Source: DAISJM01 sp036821485 (GTDB lineage: Bacteria > Verrucomicrobiota > Kiritimatiellia > CAIQIC01 > JAGNIJ01). From it: a stretch of DNA of 31,525 bases. The DNA lies in NCBI GenBank assembly GCA_036821485.1, contig DAISJM010000036.1:1-31525 (forward strand), in the 5' to 3' direction. Each line of letters begins with the position of its first letter. Within the stretch, counting starts at the first letter, position 1. Positions 6,763 through 13,104 of this stretch are shown in pieces. The notes beneath the pieces are model-generated. The model saw nothing but the letters and a program-made list of their open reading frames with translations. It had not been told where the DNA came from and ran no database searches. A program made the translations under genes and the position numbers.

Positions 6763-9700
6763 CTATTCCAGACCGATGCGGTACATCTGCGATCCCAGGA
6801 TCTCTGTTGATCCGGTGTACACGTTCTGGGGAGGAGTCGAGGTGATGGCCCCTACAGCCTTTTCCCATACATGCGTGGTGCCAGGGCAGGTCACGTTCTC
6901 GATGCGATAGACCTTCCCGCTCACGCTGGACCAGCGAAGGACCATATCCGCGCCCGCTCCGCGCACCAGCGAGAAAATGCCCAGAAAGGATGCGCCATCC
7001 AGTGGGTCCGTCCCGGCGGGCCATTCGTCGATGTCCCGCTGATGGTCGCCGTCGCTGTCGGCCTCCGGATGGATGAATTCAAACGCCCCGATATCGCAGA
7101 CATTGGTCCCATCGAAGTTGCCATCCAGCGGGCGTGGCACTCCACCCATATCGCAAGCGAGAAGGTTGGTTCCCGAGTCAACGCACGGTGACGAGATCGC
7201 CAGGTTCCAGTTGCCGGTTGAGGTATCGGCGAAAAGGGGATCGGCATTCAGATTCCCATTGCCGGTTGTTGCGGGGGAGACATCGCAGTAGTCCAGAACC
7301 ACGCCGCTGACTTGGTAGAGGTTGGAGCGGGTATTGCCCCACACAATGCAGTTGCGCGCGGTACTGACGGATTCGATGGACAGGCCGCCGCCGTGCGTGG
7401 CGTCATTCCCGGCGATTGTGCAGTTGATCACATCCGAGAAAGCGCTGTAGAGACCGCCTCCCCGGTAGGCTTGATTGGTGACGATGAGGCAATTTCGCAC
7501 AAGACAGCGCCACGCGTAAATCCCGCCTCCGTTTTCGGTTACCTTGCCGGTGCTGTTGCTGACCACGGTACAGGATTGGAGCAGTGAAGCGATTGCAGGA
7601 TTGGTGGAGTAGACATAGATGCCGCCTCCTCCGTTGGTGGACGCGTTCCCGATCACGCGGCAATGCGTCACGGTGCCGCCGTCGCGCACGTAGATTCCGC
7701 CTCCGCCTCCTCCGGCCGCATTGGCGACGACAAGGCAGTTGCTCACTACGCCACCGCTCATGTAGATGCCACCGCCATCATCACCCGCCGCGCATCCCGT
7801 GATGATGCTGTTCTGGAGCGTGACGTTGCGTGTCAACCAGGCCCCGCCGGCGTCACCGCCGGCATAGCCGTTGGTGATGGTGAATCCGTCGATCAGTGTC
7901 GGCTCAATGTTATAGAAATTGGCGGCAATCACGGATTCCGATCCGCCTCCAGTGATGATCGTGTTGGACGGGCCATTAACGGCCATGAGCGTGATGCCAT
8001 CGGTGAAGAGCAGGCCCAGCATGGGTACCCCATAGGTCCCATTGCTGACGTAAATGGTATCGAAGGTCTCGGCCTCGTCCATAGCTGCGGCGATGGAATG
8101 GGAGGCCGTATTCCAGTTGGTGTAGGGGATCGTGTTGCCGCCGCCCGGGGCCACGTAGTGGACGGGTGTGTAGCCGGTGATGCGGATGAAGTTGGTCTTG
8201 ATGGCCACGGCGGAAGACCACTCGTTGCTTACGATCAGTTTCACCGTCTTGTAGCCGGTCGAGGTGTACTGCGATGTCGGATTCTGATCGAAACTGTCCC
8301 CGGCGCCGACATTCCGGAAGAACCACGTCCAGTAAGCCGGCCCGTTGCTCGACCGGTCGGCGAAGGCTATGTCTTCGTAGGTCCGCGCGCTGGTCTTGTC
8401 GACGGAGAAGTCGGCTACGAGATGATAGACCGGCGCCTCCACGTAGTTGGTTCGCACGATGGTGTCCGACGAAGTGTTCCCGTTGCCGAAATCATTGCTG
8501 ACCGTGAGCGCGACCGTGAACAGACCCGTGGAATTGAAGGTCCATTGCGGATGTTGCTCCGTGCTGTCCACGAAGCCATCATGATCGAAGTCCCACGCCC
8601 AATACTGCGGCGAGTTGCTGGAGACATCGGTGAATTGAACGATCAGCGGAACTGCGCCCGTGCGCGGATTGCCGACAAAATCCGCCGAGACTCCGGGGAA
8701 GGCCATGATCAGATTCGTTCTTGTGTGTTCGGCGCGCTCTCCCGAAGCATTGGTGACCACAAGGCGGACGGAGTGACTGCCCTGCGCATAGACATTGGTG
8801 ACGGTTGTCATCCAAAGTCCGGAGGCATCGATGGTGGTCCAGTTTGTGAAATGCCACTCGAAGTAGACGTCGGATGTGTTGGTGCCCGACACGAGCCCGT
8901 GGAGGACCGAGGGAAGGGGGGCAACGCCCACCGAGGGTGCTGCCTCGATATCGACGATCAGGGAACCGAGCTCGTAAGCGCCGAGGTCGACCGTGCCAAC
9001 CAACCGGGGTTGGTCGTCAAGGTCGGTCGAGGCTGCCATCCATGGCTGGTCGGCCCCTGTGTCTCGGCAGGGCGAATTGGTGGAGAGGCGGAAATTGCAA
9101 CCCGCCAGCGAGAGAAACAGGGGATCAGCATTCGTATTGCCCGTGCCGGACGGGAGCGGTTGGGCGCACGTGAAGGTGTAGACGCTGGACGCGTTGCGAT
9201 TGGAGTAGTCCATGGGTGAGTTGAAATAGATGATCGAATTCAGTGAGGTAGAGAACGAGCTGTAGTAGCCGCCCCCCTTGGGGGCTGAGTTGGAGACGAC
9301 CGTTGAGTTTTCAAGCAGGCTGGAATTGAGCCGCAGCCCACCGCCCTCATCCGCTGCCACATTGTGATGGACAACGGAGTTGCGCACGCGACCGAGCGTG
9401 ATCCACGCGCCGCCGCCGTCGTTTGAGGAAACGTTGCCTTCGAGTTTGCAACCATCGATGAAAATTCCGCTGGATTGGCTGCAGATTCCGCCGCCGTAGT
9501 TCCCGGCCGTATTACTGACGACTGTGCATGCCGAGACCGAGCCCCGGGTATAAATGGCGCCACCGTTCACTTTCGCTGCGTTGCGTTGGAAGACTCCGAA
9601 TCGAATGGCCGCGTTGGTATTGTTGGCGTAGATGCCGGCTCCGTTGGTCTCAGCGACGTTGTCAATGAAGTAGCCGCTGTCAAGGTAGACTACGCCAGCG

Positions 9701-10281
9701 GCGTAGAGTGCGCCGCCATCCCCGGCAGAATTCTGAAGGAAGGTGCAACTCTCCATGTGGCCACTGGTTCCCAGCCACAGACCGCCACCTTGGCCGCTGG
9801 TTCCCGCGCTGTTTCTGAAGAATCCGCAGTTTTGCACCGTGACGCCGGTAGAGACCGCGTAGACGCCGGCTCCAAACTTGGGAGCAGTGTTTACATAGCC
9901 ATTGGTGAATTTCAGGCCTTGGATCGTTGCCGGAGCGCCCACATACAAACATCGGTTTGACTCGGCGTGGATGATCGGCATTGGATAGACGTTGGCGCCT
10001 CGCAGCGTGATCTGCTGTGTAATGGAAAGCTGTGTAGATACCCGATAGGTGCCGTCGGTCACCAGCACGGTCGAGCCGTTGGTAGCAACATCGAGGGCTG
10101 CTTGAATGTCGTGCGCGGCTGTATCCCAGTTGGTGAACGGCGACGCGGGTGTGGGGCTGTTGGTCCAGACGTAGTGAGTCTCGGCAGGCACTGTGTGGGC
10201 CATAAGAAGATAGGCCGCCAGCGCGATCTTCCAGACGTTGGACAAACGCTTCCCCAATTTTTCCAAGGATTGGAAAAACAT
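6763..10281 (-). CDS. Large secreted right-handed beta-helix / PKD-domain protein
   Basis: This 1172-residue exported protein has an N-terminal signal peptide (hydrophobic core about 18-29, likely cleavage near VPA-E at 33/34). A first parallel beta-helix (about 35-440) is made of repeating GGG(I/L)Y/N-x-C-T/V turns. Three PKD-like Ig domains follow (about 445-700; one shows YWAWDFDHDGFVDS). A second beta-helix (about 705-1095) starts with a copy of the same lead-in as the first: HYVW/HYVA, TNW.TA.H.I.AA, DGTY/NGTY. Near the C-terminus lie a DSDGDHQRDIDEW calcium-binding-like repeat and an LRWSSVSGKVYRI domain typical of Verrucomicrobia-type secreted proteins. Role is probably cell-surface or polysaccharide contact; no catalytic residues of a known lyase family were recognised. 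The ribosome site GGAGGT sits just before the ATG, and codons 2-8 form a perfect DNA palindrome. Confidence 0.85.
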   Translation of the reverse strand: MFFQSLEKLGKRLSNVWKIALAAYLLMAHTVPAETHYVWTNSPTPASPFTNWDTAAHDIQAALDVATNGSTVLVTDGTYRVSTQLSITQQITLRGANVYPMPIIHAESNRCLYVGAPATIQGLKFTNGYVNTAPKFGAGVYAVSTGVTVQNCGFFRNSAGTSGQGGGLWLGTSGHMESCTFLQNSAGDGGALYAAGVVYLDSGYFIDNVAETNGAGIYANNTNAAIRFGVFQRNAAKVNGGAIYTRGSVSACTVVSNTAGNYGGGICSQSSGIFIDGCKLEGNVSSNDGGGAWITLGRVRNSVVHHNVAADEGGGLRLNSSLLENSTVVSNSAPKGGGYYSSFSTSLNSIIYFNSPMDYSNRNASSVYTFTCAQPLPSGTGNTNADPLFLSLAGCNFRLSTNSPCRDTGADQPWMAASTDLDDQPRLVGTVDLGAYELGSLIVDIEAAPSVGVAPLPSVLHGLVSGTNTSDVYFEWHFTNWTTIDASGLWMTTVTNVYAQGSHSVRLVVTNASGERAEHTRTNLIMAFPGVSADFVGNPRTGAVPLIVQFTDVSSNSPQYWAWDFDHDGFVDSTEQHPQWTFNSTGLFTVALTVSNDFGNGNTSSDTIVRTNYVEAPVYHLVADFSVDKTSARTYEDIAFADRSSNGPAYWTWFFRNVGAGDSFDQNPTSQYTSTGYKTVKLIVSNEWSSAVAIKTNFIRITGYTPVHYVAPGGGNTIPYTNWNTASHSIAAAMDEAETFDTIYVSNGTYGVPMLGLLFTDGITLMAVNGPSNTIITGGGSESVIAANFYNIEPTLIDGFTITNGYAGGDAGGAWLTRNVTLQNSIITGCAAGDDGGGIYMSGGVVSNCLVVANAAGGGGGGIYVRDGGTVTHCRVIGNASTNGGGGIYVYSTNPAIASLLQSCTVVSNSTGKVTENGGGIYAWRCLVRNCLIVTNQAYRGGGLYSAFSDVINCTIAGNDATHGGGLSIESVSTARNCIVWGNTRSNLYQVSGVVLDYCDVSPATTGNGNLNADPLFADTSTGNWNLAISSPCVDSGTNLLACDMGGVPRPLDGNFDGTNVCDIGAFEFIHPEADSDGDHQRDIDEWPAGTDPLDGASFLGIFSLVRGAGADMVLRWSSVSGKVYRIENVTCPGTTHVWEKAVGAITSTPPQNVYTGSTEILGSQMYRIGLE
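10229..10243. promoter_or_regulatory. TTCCA-N5-TTGGA palindrome, copy 1 (inside the beta-helix gene)
   Basis: The site is TTCCAG-ACG-TTGGAC, within codons encoding SNVWK of the signal peptide on the minus strand. It shares the TTCCAR-NNN-TTGGA core with three other copies at 10261, 10356 and 10406. The start-to-start spacing to the next copy is 32 bases, about three helical turns. Confidence 0.5.
10258..10278. promoter_or_regulatory. TTCCA-N5-TTGGA palindrome, copy 2 (perfect, abuts start codon)
   Basis: Perfect 9-base arms TTTTTCCAA and TTGGAAAAA surround a GGA spacer. The palindrome begins immediately after the ATG (10279-10281) of the minus-strand beta-helix gene and encodes its residues 2-8 (FFQSLEK). 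It is the strongest of the four copies. It could be a protein-binding site or, as RNA, a hairpin right behind the start codon. Confidence 0.65.
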
Positions 10282-10298
10282 CCCGACCTCCGCGTCTC

Positions 10299-10328
10299 AT
10301 AGTACCATGCGGCCCATGTGGTTGTTAA
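10299..10328 (-). promoter_or_regulatory. Candidate promoter for the beta-helix gene
   Basis: Reading the minus strand, TTAACA (10323-10328), an 18-base spacer and TACTAT (10299-10304) lie upstream of GGAGGT and the ATG at 10281. The predicted transcript leader would be about 10-15 bases. The match to the housekeeping consensus is moderate. Confidence 0.35.
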
Positions 10329-10352
10329 CAAGAGCTCGCAGCATTCATACAC

Positions 10353-10373
10353 TTTTTCCAGGCATTGGAGGAA
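10353..10373. promoter_or_regulatory. TTCCA-N5-TTGGA palindrome, copy 3 (over the ilvD -35 region)
   Basis: Core TTCCAG-GCA-TTGGAG lies at 10356-10370, flanked by TTT on the left as in copy 2. A TATAGT -10 candidate for ilvD lies at 10382-10387 with no recognisable -35. The palindrome occupies that position, as an activator site might. Confidence 0.5.
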
Positions 10374-10381
10374 ATTCGGGC

Positions 10382-10387
10382 TATAGT
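10382..10387 (+). promoter_or_regulatory. Candidate -10 element of ilvD
   Basis: TATAGT lies 49 bases before the chosen ilvD ATG, with palindrome copy 3 upstream and copy 4 downstream. No TTGACA-like hexamer exists at 16-18 bases, so the promoter would need an activator if it is real. Confidence 0.35.
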
Positions 10388-10405
10388 CTCTCCTGCGATG
10401 GGCAG

Positions 10406-10420
10406 GTCCAGCGATTGGAA
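10406..10420. promoter_or_regulatory. TTCCA-N5-TTGGA palindrome, copy 4 (ilvD leader)
   Basis: The site is GTCCAG-CGA-TTGGAA, 16 bases before the ilvD start codon and just before its GGGAGGG ribosome site. It has one mismatch to the shared core. It would lie in the ilvD transcript leader. Confidence 0.45.
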
Positions 10421-10436
10421 AATGGGAGGGTGGATC

Positions 10437-12146
10437 ATGAAGAAACATCCGAAGACGGCGTGTTCATGTTGCTCTGATCGTCCGCATTCCTGTCAGATTA
10501 CCGACCCCGTGGAGCGCGCGGCGAGCCGTGCGATGCTGCACGCGGTCGGGTTCACTCGCGAGGATTTCAAGAAGCCGCAGGTCGGCATCGCATCGACATG
10601 GAGCATGGTCACGCCGTGCAACATGCACATCGACAAGCTGGCGCGTGACGCGGCGAAAGGCGTCGATGGTGCGGGCGGGAAGGCCATCATCTTCGGCACG
10701 ATCACGATCTCCGACGGCATCTCGATGGGTACTGAAGGGATGAAGTACTCGCTTGTGTCGCGCGAGGTGATTGCCGATTCGATCGAGACCGTTGCGGGCT
10801 GCGAGCAGTTCGACGGGTTGGTGGCGATCGGTGGGTGCGATAAGAACATGCCGGGCTGTCTGATGGCCATCGCACGGCTGAACCGGCCGGCGGTGTTCGT
10901 GTACGGCGGCACGATCATGCCGGGGAAATACAAGGGCAAAGACGTCGACATTGTCTCGGTGTTTGAGGCCGTGGGGGAGCATGCGCGCGGGCGATTGTCG
11001 GATAAAGAACTGCGCGAGATCGAGGAATGTGCGATTCCGGGCGCGGGCGCGTGTGGTGGGATGTACACGGCCAACACGATGGCATCGGCCATCGAGGCGT
11101 TGGGCATGAGTTTGCCGAACAGCTCCGCGCAGGCCGCGATTTCACGCGCTAAGAAACAGGATTGCCGTAACGCCGGGCGTGCAGTGCTGGGGCTGATCCG
11201 TAAAGGCATCCGGCCGCGCGACATCATGACGAAGAAGGCCTTTGAAAACGCGATCACGGTGGTGATGGCGTTGGGCGGGTCGACGAATGCCGTGCTGCAC
11301 CTGTTGGCGATGGCCAATACGGCCGGGGTGAAACTGGAGTTGGATGATTTCACGCGCATCGGAAAGCGGGTGCCGGTGCTGGCGGATCTGAAGCCAAGCG
11401 GCAAACACGTTGTGGCGGATCTGGTGAAGATCGGCGGTGTGACGCCTCTGATGAAGATGCTCTTGGACAAGGGCCTGCTGCATGGTGCTTGCATGACCGT
11501 GACGGGCAAGACGCTCGCGCAGAATTTGAAAGGCGTAAAGGCTTATCCGAAAGGGCAGACAGTAATCCGGCCGTTCGCGCATCCGATCAAGAAGGAAGGG
11601 CACCTGGTCATCTTGCGGGGCAACCTCGCGCCAGAAGGGGCCGTTGCGAAGATATCAGGGTATGAGGGAACGCGATTCTGTGGCAAGGCGCGGGTATTCG
11701 AGTCCGAGGAATCCGCGTTGGCGAAGGTCCTGGACGGCACGGCGAAGAAGGGCGATGTGATCGTGATTCGCTACGAAGGGCCGCGTGGCGGGCCGGGGAT
11801 GCGCGAGATGCTGTCGCCGACATCGGCAGTGATGGGGCGGGGTTTGGGGAAGGATGTCGCGTTGATTACGGACGGGCGGTTTTCTGGAGGGAGTCATGGG
11901 TTCGTCGTGGGGCACATCACGCCGGAGGCGCAAGTCGGTGGGCCGATTGCGGTCGTGCGCAACGGGGACCTGGTAACGATCGATGCCGACAAGCGGGTGA
12001 TCTCCGTCGACATCCCGTCGGCCGAACTCAAGAAGCGGCTGGCTTGCTGGAAAGCGCCCAAGCCGCGTTACACGCGCGGGGTGCTGGCCAAGTACGCCCG
12101 GGTGGTGGCCTCCGCCTCACGCGGCGCGCTGACGGATCTGGCGTAG
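10437..12146 (+). CDS. ilvD: Dihydroxy-acid dehydratase
   Basis: This 569-residue IlvD/Edd-family iron-sulfur enzyme dehydrates 2,3-dihydroxy-isovalerate and -methylvalerate in valine/isoleucine synthesis. Visible marks are the cluster-binding cysteines in MVTPCNMH and GGCDKNMPGC, the GACGGMYTANTMAS motif, GGSTNAVLHLLAMA, and the C-terminal DGRFSGGSHGFVVGHI. I chose the ATG at 10437 because GGGAGGG ends 6 bases before it. An upstream in-frame ATG at 10365 would begin inside a palindrome and has no ribosome site. Oddly, the first 19 residues hold four cysteines (C9, C11, C12, C19), which is not usual for IlvD. The palindrome-rich spacer upstream is shared with the divergent beta-helix gene. 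Confidence 0.95.
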   Translation: MKKHPKTACSCCSDRPHSCQITDPVERAASRAMLHAVGFTREDFKKPQVGIASTWSMVTPCNMHIDKLARDAAKGVDGAGGKAIIFGTITISDGISMGTEGMKYSLVSREVIADSIETVAGCEQFDGLVAIGGCDKNMPGCLMAIARLNRPAVFVYGGTIMPGKYKGKDVDIVSVFEAVGEHARGRLSDKELREIEECAIPGAGACGGMYTANTMASAIEALGMSLPNSSAQAAISRAKKQDCRNAGRAVLGLIRKGIRPRDIMTKKAFENAITVVMALGGSTNAVLHLLAMANTAGVKLELDDFTRIGKRVPVLADLKPSGKHVVADLVKIGGVTPLMKMLLDKGLLHGACMTVTGKTLAQNLKGVKAYPKGQTVIRPFAHPIKKEGHLVILRGNLAPEGAVAKISGYEGTRFCGKARVFESEESALAKVLDGTAKKGDVIVIRYEGPRGGPGMREMLSPTSAVMGRGLGKDVALITDGRFSGGSHGFVVGHITPEAQVGGPIAVVRNGDLVTIDADKRVISVDIPSAELKKRLACWKAPKPRYTRGVLAKYARVVASASRGALTDLA

Positions 12147-12178
12147 TTGACATATCCGCGCGTAATAACTATAGTTAT
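12147..12178 (+). promoter_or_regulatory. Toxin-antitoxin promoter with overlapping 14-bp operator
   Basis: TTGACA (12147-12152) begins one base after the ilvD stop. A 17-base spacer and TATAGT (12170-12175) complete a near-consensus housekeeping promoter. A perfect 14-base palindrome, ATAACTATAGTTAT (12165-12178), covers the -10, as expected for autorepression by the antitoxin or the TA complex. The predicted start of transcription (about 12182) coincides with the first ATG of the antitoxin. Confidence 0.75.
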
Positions 12179-12181
12179 AAC

Positions 12182-12412
12182 ATGACTATGGAAACCAAAG
12201 TGCGGAAGATCGGCAACTCCTATGGAATCGTTCTGCCCAAGGAGGCGCTGCATGTGATGAAGGTCAAGGAGGGCGACACGCTCTATTTGACCGAATCGCC
12301 CGAGTGCTCGCTTCGCGTGACGCCGGAGCGGAAGGGGTTCGCCGAGAAAGCGGCCATCGCTGACAAGTTGATGCGTCGATACCGGAACGCTCTGCGTGAG
12401 CTGGCCAAGTGA
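12182..12412 (+). CDS. AbrB/MazE/SpoVT-family antitoxin
   Basis: This 76-residue protein has an N-terminal swapped-hairpin AbrB DNA-binding domain (ETKVRKIGNSYGIVLPKEALHVMKVKEGDTLYL, about 3-40). A C-terminal helical tail (about 50-76) likely binds the toxin. It should repress its own promoter and neutralise the Doc toxin encoded immediately downstream. There is no ribosome site before the ATG at 12182, and the promoter predicts a leaderless transcript; ATG 12188 is an alternative start. A longer in-frame reading from 12044 would run through ilvD and is rejected. The stop overlaps the toxin start (GTGA), ensuring coupling. Confidence 0.88.
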   Translation: MTMETKVRKIGNSYGIVLPKEALHVMKVKEGDTLYLTESPECSLRVTPERKGFAEKAAIADKLMRRYRNALRELAK

Positions 12413-12810
12413 GAGAGCCAGTCTGGATCGATGGAGCGGATTGCTTGGCGTTTCATGAGGAAATGCTGGCCCGATTTGGTGGATTGGGTGGCATGCGGGA
12501 CGCGGGGCTATTGGATTCTGCCCTAAACCGGCCGAAACACCTGTTTGCGTACGGCACTCCGGACTTGTTTGAGCTGGCTGCGGCTTATGCTCTCGGGGTG
12601 ATTAAGAACCACCCGTTTCTTGACGGCAACAAGCGTGCCGGCTTCATGGCAGCCGCTCTCTTCCTTGAGGTCAACGACATGGCGTTTGAGGCCCCTGAGG
12701 AAGATGTCGTGATTCATACCCTTGCGCTGGCAGCGGGGAAACTGACCGGGCGGCAATATGCTGCATGGCTCAGACGTTCATGCGGGCGAAAACCTTCCAA
12801 GAAGCGCTGA
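12409..12810 (+). CDS. doc: Death-on-curing (Doc/Fic-fold) toxin
   Basis: This 133-residue Fic-fold protein has the motif HPFLDGNKRAG at residues 68-78 (H68, D72, N74, K75, R76). Lys in place of the second Gly of classic Fic (GNGR) is the Doc-type signature. P1 Doc is known to phosphorylate EF-Tu rather than AMPylate, so a translation-blocking role is likely here. The GTG start overlaps the antitoxin stop by 4 bases. The pairing with an AbrB-type instead of a Phd-type antitoxin is a known variant arrangement. The pair sits between ilvD and ilvB like an inserted module, followed by an AT-rich stretch. Confidence 0.88.
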   Translation: MREPVWIDGADCLAFHEEMLARFGGLGGMRDAGLLDSALNRPKHLFAYGTPDLFELAAAYALGVIKNHPFLDGNKRAGFMAAALFLEVNDMAFEAPEEDVVIHTLALAAGKLTGRQYAAWLRRSCGRKPSKKR

Positions 12811-13104
12811 TCGGCCTCGTTCTCGCATTCGAATGCCCCTTCTTTGATATGTGTGTTCATAGAAAGCACAATATCACCGATTGTTTTCGGCTCATATTCA
12901 CAAGTTGTGCGTGAAAATGGCTATTTATGTGTGATATTGGCATCAAGCACCGCGTGATTATGTTAAAAGAGCTAGATATTGACTGTCAATGTGCGCAGCG
13001 ACGTCACAGTTGTAAAATAGTTGATATTTTCTCTTTCCATCATGACGTATAATAAGTACCTTGGTTTAAAGATTGATGTGTAAGCGGCAGAAAGGTGGAC
13101 CAAA
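12811..13104 (+). promoter_or_regulatory. AT-rich regulatory spacer upstream of ilvB
   Basis: This 294-base gap holds no gene. By hand count, 12841-13080 is about 37% GC, far below the flanking genes. It holds palindromes CACAAGTTGTG (12899-12909) and ATTGACTGTCAAT (12978-12990), the repeat TGAT-N6-ATCA (12932-12945), and a perfect TATAAT at 13048-13053. The nearest TTGATA to that -10 (13021-13026) is 21 bases away, so any promoter here may depend on an activator. The ribosome site AAAGGTGG at 13091-13098 serves ilvB. No attenuator leader peptide or T-box was recognised. Confidence 0.5.

Noticed and set aside
7663..9219. 518-codon open frame on the plus strand opposite the beta-helix gene
   Set aside because: The minus-strand frame has a signal peptide, repeats and PKD domains; the plus frame is Arg/Gly-rich with no motif.
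10365..10436. Upstream ATG for ilvD giving 593 residues
   Set aside because: It lies within palindrome copy 3 and upstream of the candidate -10, with no ribosome site; GGGAGGG clearly serves ATG 10437.
12044..12181. Longer antitoxin reading from inside ilvD
   Set aside because: It would overlap the end of ilvD and run through the promoter and operator; AbrB homology begins right after 12182.
12820..13104. ilv attenuator or T-box leader upstream of ilvB or ileS
   Set aside because: No branched-chain-rich leader peptide, T-box sequence or terminator/antiterminator pair could be found.
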